Shown here piece by piece: positions 17,946-27,642 of a stretch of 64,000 nucleotides of DNA. The notes beneath the pieces are model-generated. The model worked only from the letters and a program-made list of their open reading frames with translations. It did not search any database and had not been told where the DNA came from. Where the stretch lies: NCBI RefSeq assembly GCF_005497185.1, contig NZ_RJTN01000001.1, forward strand, positions 124,001 to 188,000, given 5' to 3'. The DNA comes from Pectobacterium polonicum. Lineage in GTDB: Bacteria > Pseudomonadota > Gammaproteobacteria > Enterobacterales > Enterobacteriaceae. Each line of letters begins with the position of its first letter. The first letter of the stretch is position 1. A program made the translations under genes and the position numbers.

Positions 17946-20294
17946 TCAGAATTTCAGCGAGCCCTGCATGTAGAAGGTGCGGGGCTGGCCGGCATAAATC
18001 CCTTTGTTGTTGTCATCGCTGTTCGAGCGCGTGTAGTAATCATGGTCGAACAGGTTTTTCACACCAAAGGCCAGATTGAGATCGGAGAACTGTGGGCCAA
18101 AGTCATAGGCCGCACGCGCGCCCCACAGCATAAAGCCAGGGATACGCCCGGCGCTGCCATCGGCGCTTTCGGCAATGGTGTTAGCGTTATTGGCGAACTG
18201 GCTGGACTGGAACTCACTGTTCAGGTTGAACGTCCAGTTGCCCGGTTGGTAATCGACACCGAATCCACCCCGATGTTTTGAAGAGAAGGGCACCTGATTA
18301 CCGTAGGTATCACCTGCTTCGCGAATTTCAGCATTCACGTAGGCATAGCGCGCATAAACCGACACCGCCTCTAAGCGGGGCGACAGCTCGGCGAGACTAT
18401 AGCGTGCCTGTGTTTCCAGCCCGGAATGGCGAGTTTTTCCCCGTGTGGTGACGGTGTTGTTGGTCTGATTGGAGTCATACTGGTTATTAAAGTTAACCAG
18501 AAAGACGCCCATTTCTGCGGTCAGCGCGCCATCGTCGTAGCGGGTGCCCACTTCCCAGGTCCGTGCTTTTTCTGGCTCCACTTTGCCGCTTTGAGCCGCC
18601 TTGCCAATTCGGCTGTACTGTACGGTGCCGAATGATCCTTCCGTATTCGCATAAAGATTCCAGCTTTCGTTAACGTGGTAGAGCACGTTCAGGGCAGGCA
18701 GCGGCGCGTTGTAGCTGACCGCTTCGCCTGTGCCTTTCAGCGTATTGTCCTGATGAGATTTGATGTGCTCGAAACGCATTCCCGGCGTAATCGTCCAGTT
18801 GCCAATATCTACGCGATCGTCAATGTACCAGGCGTGCGCCTCTGTACCTGCCCGAGTTTCGCGATCAATGGGGCTGTTGGTACTTGGCAGCGTCTTGCTG
18901 GCGGTATTGGTAAAGTAGCGCACCTCATGGGTGGATTCACTGACATAGCGGTAGCCTACGCCGACTTCATGCGCTGAGGAGCCGAGGGTAAAACTTTGGC
19001 TGTAGCGGGGCTCGATGCCGCGTACCCAATATTCGCGTGGAGACAAGGTAAGGATCGAATTCTGCTCCAGATAACCGCTGCGCAGTGTGCGGGTGTAGAA
19101 CCCCTGAATATTGAATTTGTGCTGCTGATCCGGCTGATATTGGTAGCCTAAATTGGCAAGCTGACGACGCCCCCAGAAGCGATCGTACGGACGTGTTGAC
19201 TGCCAGCGGTCGGCATTATAATCGGCACGGGACAGGCCGCCTGGCATATCGGCGCTGCCATCATAATATTGCAGCAGGCTGTTAAAGGTGTGCACGTCGT
19301 TTGGCGCGTAGCGGCTTTTCAGCATTACGTCGTCAATGCGCGTCGCGCTGTGTTCGCGCCAGTCGCTGCCGCGAGTGCCGGAATAAAGCAACGCCGAACC
19401 GAAACCGTTATCAGCCGTGCCGCCAACCAACAGGTTGTGGGTTTCTTTCGGGTTGTGCTGTGAGGAGGTCGGGCTGTGTTGGCCTTCTACGCCAGCATGA
19501 ATGCCAAACTCTTTCGGGATCGCCCGGGTGACGAAGTTCACGACGCCGCCGACGCTCTGCGGCCCGTAGCGCACTGCACCGCCACCGCGTACCACGTCAA
19601 CGGCATCCATATTGCCCAGGGAGATGGGGGCGAGGGAAAGCTGCGGCTGGCCGTAAGGTGCAAACGGCACCGGAATACCGTCCATTAGAACGGTGGAGCG
19701 GCTGGCCAGACGCGGGCTGAGGCCACGAATACCGAAATTCATCGCCAGATCGTGACTACCCGTCCCGTTATTTTCTGGCGCATACACGCCCGGCATGCGA
19801 TTTAAGACATCGCGCATGGTGGTGGCGCCGGTTTTGGCGAAATCCTCACGGCGGATCACATCACGCGCGCCTGCATGTTCAAAGACGTCATTTCCACGCG
19901 CTTCACCCAGCCAGTCGCCGACGACCGTCAGCGTTTCTTCCGCTGCTGTCGGGATCGGCTCCAGCGTCCAGGCGTTATCGCCCAGCGCTTTCAGTTGCAG
20001 ACCGCTACCTGCGAGTAGGGCTTTCAAACCGCCGTCAACGGTGTAGTCGCCGTGCAGGCCGTTGCTGCGTTTTCCCTGCGTCAGGCTGGCATCTACTGAC
20101 AGCGTAATGCCGCTGCGGGCGGCATAGTGGTTGAGTGCTTTGTCTAACTCGCCAGCCGCAATATCGTAGCGTGCAGTGGCGGGTGTAATGGCTGCGTAGG
20201 CCATCCCTGTCGTGATACCGACTGTTGAGAGCAGGCTGAGCTGTATCGCCATGGCTAAAGGGGTTGCTTTACGAAAAGCGCGTAAGAGCGTCAT
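17946..20294 (-). CDS. fecA: TonB-dependent ferric citrate receptor FecA
   Basis: Outer-membrane importer and signal transducer for iron(III) dicitrate, 782 residues. After a signal peptide (to about residue 34, AYA) comes the STN signalling domain (about 40-113), which talks to FecR. Then come the TonB box TLTVVG at 121-126, the plug (about 135-250) and the 22-strand barrel ending in the aromatic [10 protein letters not shown] good ribosome site (GGAGATGTT) precedes the ATG. It is transcribed from its own promoter region at 20295-20384. Confidence 0.97.
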   Translation of the reverse strand: MTLLRAFRKATPLAMAIQLSLLSTVGITTGMAYAAITPATARYDIAAGELDKALNHYAARSGITLSVDASLTQGKRSNGLHGDYTVDGGLKALLAGSGLQLKALGDNAWTLEPIPTAAEETLTVVGDWLGEARGNDVFEHAGARDVIRREDFAKTGATTMRDVLNRMPGVYAPENNGTGSHDLAMNFGIRGLSPRLASRSTVLMDGIPVPFAPYGQPQLSLAPISLGNMDAVDVVRGGGAVRYGPQSVGGVVNFVTRAIPKEFGIHAGVEGQHSPTSSQHNPKETHNLLVGGTADNGFGSALLYSGTRGSDWREHSATRIDDVMLKSRYAPNDVHTFNSLLQYYDGSADMPGGLSRADYNADRWQSTRPYDRFWGRRQLANLGYQYQPDQQHKFNIQGFYTRTLRSGYLEQNSILTLSPREYWVRGIEPRYSQSFTLGSSAHEVGVGYRYVSESTHEVRYFTNTASKTLPSTNSPIDRETRAGTEAHAWYIDDRVDIGNWTITPGMRFEHIKSHQDNTLKGTGEAVSYNAPLPALNVLYHVNESWNLYANTEGSFGTVQYSRIGKAAQSGKVEPEKARTWEVGTRYDDGALTAEMGVFLVNFNNQYDSNQTNNTVTTRGKTRHSGLETQARYSLAELSPRLEAVSVYARYAYVNAEIREAGDTYGNQVPFSSKHRGGFGVDYQPGNWTFNLNSEFQSSQFANNANTIAESADGSAGRIPGFMLWGARAAYDFGPQFSDLNLAFGVKNLFDHDYYTRSNSDDNNKGIYAGQPRTFYMQGSLKF

Positions 20295-20384
20295 AACATC
20301 TCCATCATCATTTTTGTTGTATACCTAAGTCGAACGAGAGGGAGAAAAAGGACAATCAAGAATGATAATTTTTTTCGTTATCGT
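20295..20384 (-). promoter_or_regulatory. fecA promoter region (FecI-dependent type)
   Basis: On the minus strand the 90-base gap contains GATTGTCCTTTTTC followed by CTCGTTCGACT and CAACAAAAATGATGATGG. From memory this strongly resembles the E. coli fecA promoter and early transcribed region used by sigma factor FecI. Upstream lies AT-rich sequence ending in ATTATCATT, a possible partial Fur half-site. Confidence 0.7.
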
Positions 20385-21341
20385 TTAGTTTGCGGGAAGG
20401 ATGTTGACCCAGTAGCGCGTAATGTACTGAATCTTAACGGGAAGCGTTTTCTCGATGACTTGCAACACTGTGTCGGTATTTTTCAGCGGGAAGGTGCCGC
20501 TTAACCGCAGCGTCGCGACCTCCGGGCTACAGCGCAGCACGCCGTGACGATAGCGCGACAGGGTTTCCATCACCTCGGCGAGCGGCTTATTGCTGAAACT
20601 GAGAATGCCCTGCGCCCAGTTGCTATCTTCCTCATCTGCGGATTGGGTTTCACCCAGTTCTCGAGCGCTGAAACGCAGGCTTTCGCCCTGACGCACGATG
20701 CGCTCTTGGGTTGGGTCTTCTGCCAGTACGACTTTCACCGCATGGTGTTGCACGCTCAGCACCGTGCTGCCTGCTTCCTGACGTACCGTAAATTCAGTGC
20801 CGAGTGCGGTCAACTGCCCGTGTCGTGTTTGCACGTAGAAAGGGCGATTGCTGGCATCCTGTCCGGTGGTAATCGCAATTTCGCCGTACCAGAGGTGAAT
20901 GCGCCGCTGCTGTGGATCGAAGCGAACGTCAACGGCGCTGTCGGTGTTAAGCGAGAGCAACGTGCCGTCTTCCAGACGCTGCTGGCGGATCGCGCCTTTC
21001 GCCGTAGTATAGTCCGCCCGCAGGCCTGTTCCGGCGTCAGAACGCCAAAGCTGCCATCCGCCACCCACGCCTAACAGCAGTAACAGACCTTTCATCACTC
21101 TGCGACGGGTAAGCTGGGTATCCTGAAGGGCGCGGTGGGCGACGTTGCTAGGCACGACGTTCATCTGGCTGCGCAGGTTTTCTACCTGCGACCAGGCCCA
21201 CTGGTGATCCCGATTTTGCTCGTACCACTGCTGCCATTTCTCGGTTTGCTGCGGGCTAGCGCGTTCGTCGCTCAGTACCGCATACCAATGCGAGGCGGAG
21301 CGCAGGGCTTGACGCTGTGAGTCGGTTAGCGGGAGGCTCAC
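20385..21341 (-). CDS. fecR: FecI regulator and transmembrane signal transducer FecR
   Basis: Inner-membrane protein that senses substrate-loaded FecA in the periplasm and activates FecI in the cytoplasm. The N-terminal cytoplasmic domain has the conserved tryptophans [16 protein letters not shown] and QWAW. A single membrane helix, [18 protein letters not shown], lies near residues 82-99, with the periplasmic FecR domain behind it. The start is the GTG at 21341, overlapping the fecI stop as GTGA; it gives [14 protein letters not shown], aligning with E. coli FecR (317 residues against 318 here). An ATG at 21371 would add ten residues read from inside fecI. Confidence 0.93.
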   Translation of the reverse strand: MSLPLTDSQRQALRSASHWYAVLSDERASPQQTEKWQQWYEQNRDHQWAWSQVENLRSQMNVVPSNVAHRALQDTQLTRRRVMKGLLLLLGVGGGWQLWRSDAGTGLRADYTTAKGAIRQQRLEDGTLLSLNTDSAVDVRFDPQQRRIHLWYGEIAITTGQDASNRPFYVQTRHGQLTALGTEFTVRQEAGSTVLSVQHHAVKVVLAEDPTQERIVRQGESLRFSARELGETQSADEEDSNWAQGILSFSNKPLAEVMETLSRYRHGVLRCSPEVATLRLSGTFPLKNTDTVLQVIEKTLPVKIQYITRYWVNILPAN

Positions 21342-21859
21342 AGCCCATGCTCCAGACGAAACAGCAGGCAATGCTCCGTGGCCTTGGCCACGTACTTTTT
21401 GACTGAACTGACGGAGACCTTCAGCCGCGTGGCGATCTCACCGTAGGCCATGCCATCAAGCTGAGAAAGCAAAAACGCCTGTCGCGCTTTGTGGCTCAGA
21501 CCATCGAGCATGAGATCTACCTGCTGGAGCGTCTCAAGCTGCTGTTGCTGGATCTCCGGCGAGGGTACAAGCGCCTCCGGCAACTGTGCCAGCCTATCCA
21601 GATAAGCTTTTTCCAGCGCATTGCGGCGAAAGAGATCGACCATCACGCGCTTGGCAACGGTGCACAGGAAGGATTTGGGATCGCGGATTGCGGTGAGGGA
21701 CTCGCCGTTCATCACGCGCAGGAAGGTGTCCTGAGCAATATCATCGGCGTCAAAAGAGGATTGGAGCTTGCCCGTTAGCCAGTGCTTCAGCCAGCCGTGG
21801 TGCGAACCGTAGAGCGATTCGAGCGTCAGTTCAGCAGAGGGGGTGGCGTGGTCAGACAT
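21338..21859 (-). CDS. fecI: ECF sigma factor FecI
   Basis: Extracytoplasmic-function sigma factor that directs RNA polymerase to the fecA promoter, 173 residues as in E. coli. Region 2 shows [15 protein letters not shown] and [19 protein letters not shown]; region 4 shows [30 protein letters not shown], a helix-turn-helix. Two adjacent ATG codons (21862, 21859) are possible; the second matches the E. coli start. A Fur-like box lies about 57 bases upstream, so iron should repress the regulator pair. Confidence 0.95.
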   Translation of the reverse strand: MSDHATPSAELTLESLYGSHHGWLKHWLTGKLQSSFDADDIAQDTFLRVMNGESLTAIRDPKSFLCTVAKRVMVDLFRRNALEKAYLDRLAQLPEALVPSPEIQQQQLETLQQVDLMLDGLSHKARQAFLLSQLDGMAYGEIATRLKVSVSSVKKYVAKATEHCLLFRLEHGL

Positions 21860-21915
21860 CATGGTCAGAAGTAGAAACGTGTATCGACGGTAAATAATAG
21901 ACGCTATGTTAATAT

Positions 21916-21934
21916 GATAATGGTTCTCATTACA
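21916..21934 (-). promoter_or_regulatory. Fur box upstream of fecI
   Basis: GATAATGGTTCTCATTACA matches the 19-base Fur consensus at 14 positions by my count, with perfect outer GATAATG and TCATTA parts. It sits in the fecI leader, the expected place for iron repression. The rest of 21860-22148 holds the divergent promoters of fecI and the EAL gene; I see no convincing gene in it. Confidence 0.8.
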
Positions 21935-22148
21935 ATTGAATCACAGAGCGATACCGACACGATAACCGTACCAGAAAGCAACTGGCTGTTTTTAAAGAAG
22001 ATAAATATATCGTTTTCGAACCGTTGGGGCGTTACTGATCCACGTCTCTACCCGCGTCTGAAAATCCGAATTATTTCGGATATTGAGCCATTGCAGGGAA
22101 GGGTTGTGTGCTATGTTGAGTTTCTCGTGATAATGATGCATCGGCCCT

Positions 22149-23771
22149 ATGAAAAAAAGCCTGCTAGCCTATTTTCAAACACTCTATTTTAAGAAAGGTT
22201 TTTTCTTATTATCTTCCGGCCTGTTTTTTATTCTGGCATCGCTTTTTGCGTTAGCGCTTACGGTTCATTCGGCTTTCACGCTTAAACAGTTTGAAGGGGA
22301 TGTGGAGAGTTTTTCTAACGTCACGATTGAGCATGCTGACGAAATAATGGTACAGGCGATCTCTGCGCTGGATAGGTTAGAAGAATATAGCCTGCCTTAT
22401 TGTGATAATCCGCACCTGAATGCACTTCGCAAGGCCGCGTACGACAATGATTATATTCAGGACGTGGTCTATATCGACGGGAATCGGCCCCGCTGTTCTT
22501 CGATGCTGAACGACATTAATACGATGTTTCTTCCCGCCCCTGATTTTTTCTATAAAACGGCCTATGCAGTGTGGTACAACGTTGAAAGCCCACTGAACCG
22601 CAATAAGCGAATGATTTATGTTGGCGCAGCACATCATCTTGTGGTGTTAAATCCGCGTTCATTTCTGGATGTTCCCTCCTACAGCCATAATATCCAGTGT
22701 GCATTGCTGGAGAGAAAAAAACAGGATGGGCAGGTTATCCTGTCGGATTCGATCCATGACGTCATTTTCCCCCGCCTGATTACGGGAGAAAATCGAACCG
22801 ATAGATTTTATATTGATAATAAATATTATGTCCTGAAACCGTTATCAAACAGCGATCTTGCTCTGGCGGTGAGTGCCGATAAACCTGTGAGTACCGCACG
22901 CTATTTGACGATTTTCTTCTCTGCGCTGCCTATCTTTCTTCTCCTTTCCCTGCTGCTTTCCGCGTTGATCTCCCGACGAACGCTGACTATTCAGAGCCCG
23001 CGCTATGTGCTTAATCAGGCGCTGAAACAAAAAGAGTTTGAATTACATTATCAGCCGATTATTGAATTGAAGAGCGCTCAGGTTGTGGGGTGCGAAGCGC
23101 TGATTCGCTGGCATCATTCAGACGGACGCGTAATTATGCCGGACTCGTTTATCCCGATGCTTCGTCAGATGGGATTGATGAAAGCACTGACGCTCTACGT
23201 CATTGATGAGGCGATCCAAACGGCCTGCGTATTGAAGAAAACTTACCCTGAGATGTTTGTCTCCATTAATCTTGAGGCGGCAGAATTCGAGGATATTTCC
23301 ATTTTCAATTATCTCGTGGAGCGCATTGCTACACACGATCTTGAAGGGAAAAATATTAATGTCGAATTAACCGAGTCATCCATGATCGAACCACAAAAAG
23401 CTGGGCTGATGGTGGAGCTGTATCAACAGAAAGGCATTGATGTCGCTATTGATGATTTTGGTACTGGCTATGCCGGGCTGTCGTATCTTGAACGCGTCAA
23501 AGCCAATACGCTCAAAATCGATAAGTCTTTTGTCTGGAATATTAATAACCATTCACCCACTGACATTGTGTTGTCCCACATTGTCAGCATGGCACATTGC
23601 CTTAACCAACAAATTGTTGCCGAAGGCGTCGAAACCCCGATTCAGGAAGCCTACCTGAAAAGCCTTGGTGTTGCCTATGTGCAGGGCTGGCTGTATTCCA
23701 AAGCGCTCACGCAAGAGGCGTTAATCGCGTTTCTGGCGGCAAGGCGAGAAACCGCGCCAGACGGGCAGTAA
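22149..23771 (+). CDS. Membrane c-di-GMP phosphodiesterase (CSS-motif and EAL domains)
   Basis: A 540-residue enzyme predicted to hydrolyse cyclic di-GMP. One membrane helix lies at about residues 18-42. A periplasmic sensor with the CSS motif (Cys116 in PRCSS, plus Cys85) follows, then a second helix at about 248-270 and a C-terminal EAL domain (about 285-530). The catalytic set looks complete: the EAL signature as CEALIRW, INLEAAEF, NVELTES, IDDFGTGYAGLSYL, KIDKSF, AEGVET and QGWLYSKAL. In this class periplasmic disulfide status tunes the enzyme. It stands alone, divergent from fecI. It resembles the E. coli PdeB/PdeC/PdeG group, but I cannot pick one orthologue. Confidence 0.93.
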   Translation: MKKSLLAYFQTLYFKKGFFLLSSGLFFILASLFALALTVHSAFTLKQFEGDVESFSNVTIEHADEIMVQAISALDRLEEYSLPYCDNPHLNALRKAAYDNDYIQDVVYIDGNRPRCSSMLNDINTMFLPAPDFFYKTAYAVWYNVESPLNRNKRMIYVGAAHHLVVLNPRSFLDVPSYSHNIQCALLERKKQDGQVILSDSIHDVIFPRLITGENRTDRFYIDNKYYVLKPLSNSDLALAVSADKPVSTARYLTIFFSALPIFLLLSLLLSALISRRTLTIQSPRYVLNQALKQKEFELHYQPIIELKSAQVVGCEALIRWHHSDGRVIMPDSFIPMLRQMGLMKALTLYVIDEAIQTACVLKKTYPEMFVSINLEAAEFEDISIFNYLVERIATHDLEGKNINVELTESSMIEPQKAGLMVELYQQKGIDVAIDDFGTGYAGLSYLERVKANTLKIDKSFVWNINNHSPTDIVLSHIVSMAHCLNQQIVAEGVETPIQEAYLKSLGVAYVQGWLYSKALTQEALIAFLAARRETAPDGQ

Positions 23772-23891
23772 AGTCACGATAAACGCTGCTTCACTACCAA
23801 AAATGTGCATGAAAGGGTAAAATATCGAGAATAGGGTAGTTAACTAATGATATTTATTGCTTTTTTATTGTGAATTTTTCAGGAGTTTATC

Positions 23892-24233
23892 ATGCAACAG
23901 TTACCTCATTGTCCAAAATGCAGTTCTGAATACACCTGGCAAGAAGGCGAAATGCTTAACTGCCCTGAATGTGGAAATGAGTGGTCAGCGGCGGGTGATG
24001 CAGCGGCGCAGGATGACGTTTTAGTGGTAAAAGATGCCAACGGCAACCTGCTGGCGGACGGCGATACGGTCACGGTCATTAAAGACCTGAAAGTTAAAGG
24101 CAGTTCGACGCCGTTGAAGATGGGCACTCGTGTGAAAGGGATTCGCTTGGTGGAAGGCGATCACAATATTGATTGTAAGATCGATGGGTTTGGACCGATG
24201 AAGCTGAAATCTGAGTTTGTGAAGAAAAACTGA
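23892..24233 (+). CDS. yjdM: YjdM (PhnA family) zinc-ribbon protein
   Basis: A 113-residue cytoplasmic protein with an N-terminal zinc ribbon (CPKCSSEY and CPECGNEW) and a small beta-barrel domain ([34 protein letters not shown]). It matches E. coli YjdM, once named PhnA, although it is not the phosphonoacetate hydrolase. Its function is unknown. AGGAG precedes the ATG, and it is monocistronic with a terminator right after it. Confidence 0.93.
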   Translation: MQQLPHCPKCSSEYTWQEGEMLNCPECGNEWSAAGDAAAQDDVLVVKDANGNLLADGDTVTVIKDLKVKGSSTPLKMGTRVKGIRLVEGDHNIDCKIDGFGPMKLKSEFVKKN

Positions 24234-24248
24234 TCCTGACGTGATGAC

Positions 24249-24290
24249 GCGCGCGTCAGTCTCCTCTCTGGTTGGCGCGCGGCATTTTTT
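24249..24290 (+). terminator. Terminator after yjdM
   Basis: A GC-rich stem (CGCGCG against GCGCGC) with a long loop is followed by six T residues at 24285-24290. Confidence 0.75.
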
Positions 24291-24371
24291 CACCTCTGGC
24301 TGGTTTTTTCACATCAGACAATCCTTTACCATAGCCTGTATTGATTTCTTACCTGGCTATACGGATATCTG

Positions 24372-25457
24372 ATGCGTCATCTGGTTCGTTTTCTCCCTCT
24401 GCTTGTTTTGCTCTCGGCCTGTAGCAGTCAGCCGTCCTCCCCTCCGGCAGAAGCACCTTCGGGTAATCCTTTCAGCGGTGGTTTTCTACTTGAACCTGCG
24501 CACAATGTGCATCCGCTAGGTGGCGATTTCGCGACCAATCCAGCTACTGCACGGTTTGTCGATAAAATGGTGCTGGAGCACGGTTTTAATCGCCAGCAGC
24601 TGCACGATGTGCTGGTTCAGGCGAAAAGTCTGGACTGGGTGATCCGCCTGATGGATAAGCAAGCCCCGACATTGCGCCCGCCTTCTGGGCCGAACGGTGC
24701 CTGGAACCGCTACCGTAATCAGTTTATTACGCCAGACAACGTGCAGAACGGCGTAGCGTTCTGGAATCAGTATCAGGATGCGCTACAGCGTGCCCAGACC
24801 ATTTACGGCGTTCCGCCTGAGATCATCGTCGGCATTATTGGCGTGGAAACTCGCTGGGGCAGAGTGATGGGGAAAACGCGCATCATTGATGCATTGGCTA
24901 CGTTGGCGTTTGATTACCCGCGACGGGCTGATTACTTTGCGGGCGAGCTGGAAACCTTCCTGCTGATGGCGCGTAAGGAAGGCAACGATCCGCTCAGCCT
25001 GCGCGGTTCTTATGCTGGCGCAATGGGCTACGGGCAGTTTATGCCTTCATCCTTCAAGAATTACGCTGTGGATTTTGATGGCAACGGGCATACCAATCTG
25101 TGGGACCCGGTGGACGCAATTGGCAGCGTAGCCAATTATTTCAAAGCACACGGATGGGTGAAGGGCGCGCCTGTCGCGGTGCAGGCAAACGGTCAGGCGC
25201 CGCTGCTTGCGAACGGTTTTAATACCCGTTACTCGCTCACTGAATTACAGGCCGCGGGTCTGACGCCACAGCATTCGCTGGCAGGATACAGTGAAGCGAG
25301 CCTGCTGCGGCTGGATATCGGCACGGGATATCAATACTGGTATGGATTACCAAACTTCTACGCCATCACGCGCTACAACCACAGCACGCACTACGCGATG
25401 GCTGTATGGCAACTGGGTGAGGCTGTAGGTCGCGCTCGACAGAATCAGAGTTACTAA
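24372..25457 (+). CDS. mltB: Membrane-bound lytic murein transglycosylase B
   Basis: An outer-membrane lipoprotein that cleaves the MurNAc-GlcNAc bond with formation of 1,6-anhydro ends. It is 361 residues, with a lipobox LLSAC (Cys17) after a short signal peptide. The catalytic glutamate is expected in GVETRWG (Glu159). The family segments YAGAMGYGQFMPSS and the EF-hand-like DFDGNGHTNLWDPVDAIGSVANYF, a calcium site in E. coli MltB, are present. It is complete. In E. coli mltB lies near srlA; here the surroundings differ. Confidence 0.95.
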   Translation: MRHLVRFLPLLVLLSACSSQPSSPPAEAPSGNPFSGGFLLEPAHNVHPLGGDFATNPATARFVDKMVLEHGFNRQQLHDVLVQAKSLDWVIRLMDKQAPTLRPPSGPNGAWNRYRNQFITPDNVQNGVAFWNQYQDALQRAQTIYGVPPEIIVGIIGVETRWGRVMGKTRIIDALATLAFDYPRRADYFAGELETFLLMARKEGNDPLSLRGSYAGAMGYGQFMPSSFKNYAVDFDGNGHTNLWDPVDAIGSVANYFKAHGWVKGAPVAVQANGQAPLLANGFNTRYSLTELQAAGLTPQHSLAGYSEASLLRLDIGTGYQYWYGLPNFYAITRYNHSTHYAMAVWQLGEAVGRARQNQSY

Positions 25458-25608
25458 GCTCTTCCCTTTACAGGCTGTCTCTTCGTCATATTTTCAATGC
25501 AGACGCAGAGACAGTTTCGTGCGCCATAACGCTGCTATTCATATGCTATACCGAATACGCGCCCGACGCAGGGCGCTCAGTCGCCGCCGCCCTGCGAACC
25601 CAGGCTTC
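25458..25608. other. Hairpin-rich gap after mltB
   Basis: No gene is visible. CTGTCTC and GAGACAG (25475-25514) can pair across a long loop. CGCAGGGCG and CGCCCTGCG (25567-25596) form a perfect 9-base stem. The segment TTCGTCATATTT near 25482 recurs at about 40052, so part of this gap belongs to a dispersed repeat. Confidence 0.5.
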
Positions 25609-25758
25609 TGGCATAAATTATGCCGCTGCGCGGTGCCATCGGCATTCGTGACCGCTAACCGAGCCGCCAGTGACGCGTTCCCTACGCGGCACTGGCTTTC
25701 GCGACGTCCTGTCGCTCACTCGGCGGTCACGCCCACCGCTGCATAATTTTTTACGCCA
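25609..25758. repeat. Nested palindromic miniature element (~150 bp)
   Basis: Imperfect terminal inverted repeats of about 25 bases start with TGGCATAAATTATGCCGC (25609) and end with GCATAATTTTTTACGCCA (25758). Inside are a second pair, CGTGACCGC and GCGGTCACG, and a central hairpin, GCCAGTGaCGCG with its complement (25666-25696). It carries no open frame with coding character. The right end recurs near 40098-40126. It looks like a non-autonomous repeat of MITE type. Confidence 0.7.
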
Positions 25759-25946
25759 GATAACGACAATCCCATTAGCAGTCGCCGCATCGCATGCGAT
25801 GCGAAATCTCACTCTTCCCAACCCTCCCTTTGCCTCCAATTTTCCCTGAATCACCCTCAATACAATCCGCATAGACACCAGCAGAGACCTCATTGGACTA
25901 TTCCTGCATAGGGGTTTTCCTATGGTGCAGCAAACCGAGGCGATGA

Positions 25947-26672
25947 ATGACGACGATGATGGTGGTGTTCCTGCTGGCCGGTGTGGTGAAAGGCGTGATT
26001 GGCCTGGGATTACCGACGATCGCGATGGGTCTGTTAACGCTGGTGATGCCTGCGGCCAGCGCGGCGGGGTTGTTGATTGTTCCGTCGCTGGTAACCAACA
26101 TCTGGCAGCTCGCCTGCGGCCCCGCTTTTCTCAGCCTGATTAAACGGTTTTGGACGCTGTTTGCCGGAATCATTATCGGGACGTTCTGGAATGGTCTGCC
26201 AGCGCTCACCTCGTCATCGTCATGGACGAGTGCGGCGCTCGGCGGCATTTTGGTGGTTTACGGTCTGTGGGGGATTCTGGCGACCACCTTGCCGCAGCCG
26301 GGGCGTCATGAAATCTGGCTGTCACCGCTGGTGGGCTACCTCACGGGTGCCATCACGGCGGCAACGGGCGTCTTCGTGATTCCCGCTGTGCCTTATCTGC
26401 AATGCCTGAGGCTCAATAAAAACGATCTGGTGCAGGCGTTGGGGCTGGCGTTTACCGTTTCCACGTTGGGGCTGGCGCTACAGCTGATTCAGGGCATCGG
26501 GCTACAGGGCATCGATCTCTGGCAGTCTTTGCTGGCGCTGATTCCCGCGCTGCTGGGCATGATGATAGGGCAACGTTTGCGCCACGCGATTAGCGAGCCG
26601 ATTTTCCGGCGCTGTTTCTTCGTCGGGCTGGTGGCGCTAGGTGGATATATGGCCGCGCGCGGGCTGCTTTAA
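25947..26672 (+). CDS. TSUP family membrane transporter (TauE/SafE-like)
   Basis: A 241-residue inner-membrane protein with about seven to eight helices and two TSUP-type half repeats, starting VVFLLAGVVKGVIGLGLPTIAMG and LVGYLTGAITAATGVFVIPAVPYL. The family exports or imports sulfur-containing or organic anions; the substrate here is unknown. The ATG at 25947 has GAGG at good spacing. It converges on and overlaps by four bases a LysR regulator gene, a common pairing in which the regulator may control the transporter. Confidence 0.88.
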   Translation: MTTMMVVFLLAGVVKGVIGLGLPTIAMGLLTLVMPAASAAGLLIVPSLVTNIWQLACGPAFLSLIKRFWTLFAGIIIGTFWNGLPALTSSSSWTSAALGGILVVYGLWGILATTLPQPGRHEIWLSPLVGYLTGAITAATGVFVIPAVPYLQCLRLNKNDLVQALGLAFTVSTLGLALQLIQGIGLQGIDLWQSLLALIPALLGMMIGQRLRHAISEPIFRRCFFVGLVALGGYMAARGLL

Positions 26673-27562
26673 TCCGCATTCTCTTCTGTAATAAAAGCCA
26701 CGAAATCCTGAACATAGCCGGGCAGCGCGGAAAACTGGCGGGCGCAAATGACCAGATTGCGTGTCGCCCAGTCGTCTGACAGCGGGATGGTGCGAATCTC
26801 TAGCCGCTCCATCATGCGCTGTGCGGCATGTCGTGGAAGAATGCCAATGCCAATACCGCTGTGAATCACCTGCGTGACGGCATCGAAACTGGCAAGACGC
26901 ACGCGATAATTCAGGCGTTTCCCCAGCTTTCTGGCATGTTCATCGATGTGTTCCTGCAAGGCCGCGCCTTCGCTAAGCCCGATAAATTCGGCGTCAGCGA
27001 TGTCAGAAAGGTTTAGTCGTTTTTTCCCAGTCCATGCGCTATTTTTGGGAACGACGACGACCAGTTCGTCCCTGCGAAATGATCGAGTTTCTAGCCCGTC
27101 GAGCGGCACGGAATCGGCGACAATGCCGAGATCGGCGGTTCGGTTGCGGATGGCATCGACGATATCGCGGCTGAGTTTTTCATCCACCGCGACGGATATT
27201 TGCGGACAGACCATCAGATAGCGGCCCAGCAGAGTAGGTAAATATTCATTCAGCGCCGCAGAATTGCACAATAGCGGTATATGGCCGCGTAGCCCTTTGC
27301 CATATTGGTGTAGTTCGCTGCGCATATGTTCTACCTGACGCAGGATAATGTGGGCATGGTGCGCCAGCGAAAACCCTGCGTCGGTGAGCGAAACGCCTGC
27401 CTTTGATCGCAGCAATAGCGCTACACCCAGTTCCTCTTCCATCCCCCGGACTCGCTCGCTGGCCGCTTGTACGGTCAGGCAGGACGCCGCTGCGCCACCG
27501 GTAATGCTGCCTGCTTTCTGAATATTGAGAAACAGTCGGAGATCGGTTAAATCGAATCGCAT
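26669..27562 (-). CDS. LysR family transcriptional regulator
   Basis: A 297-residue LysR-type regulator. The winged helix is at residues 1-65 (LRLFLNIQKAGSITGGAAASCLTVQAASERVRGMEEELG), followed by a linker helix and the substrate-binding domain (from about residue 90). Its ligand is unknown. The 3' end overlaps the TSUP gene. Upstream on the same strand is the sia-like operon, 80 bases away, with a weak hairpin (GAGCGA/TCGCTC, 27614-27631) between them. The likely target is the neighbouring transporter, by inference. Confidence 0.9.
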   Translation of the reverse strand: MRFDLTDLRLFLNIQKAGSITGGAAASCLTVQAASERVRGMEEELGVALLLRSKAGVSLTDAGFSLAHHAHIILRQVEHMRSELHQYGKGLRGHIPLLCNSAALNEYLPTLLGRYLMVCPQISVAVDEKLSRDIVDAIRNRTADLGIVADSVPLDGLETRSFRRDELVVVVPKNSAWTGKKRLNLSDIADAEFIGLSEGAALQEHIDEHARKLGKRLNYRVRLASFDAVTQVIHSGIGIGILPRHAAQRMMERLEIRTIPLSDDWATRNLVICARQFSALPGYVQDFVAFITEENAD

Positions 27563-27642
27563 AGGGGGAGTCTGTCTCGGGTGAGCCGATACCCACTATT
27601 ATGGCCGTGAGCCAGAGCGACGGCAATCGCTCAGACTGCGAC

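Noticed and set aside
21914-22192. 92-codon open frame between fecI and the EAL gene
   Set aside because: It runs through the Fur box and into the EAL gene start and has no coding-like composition or ribosome site.
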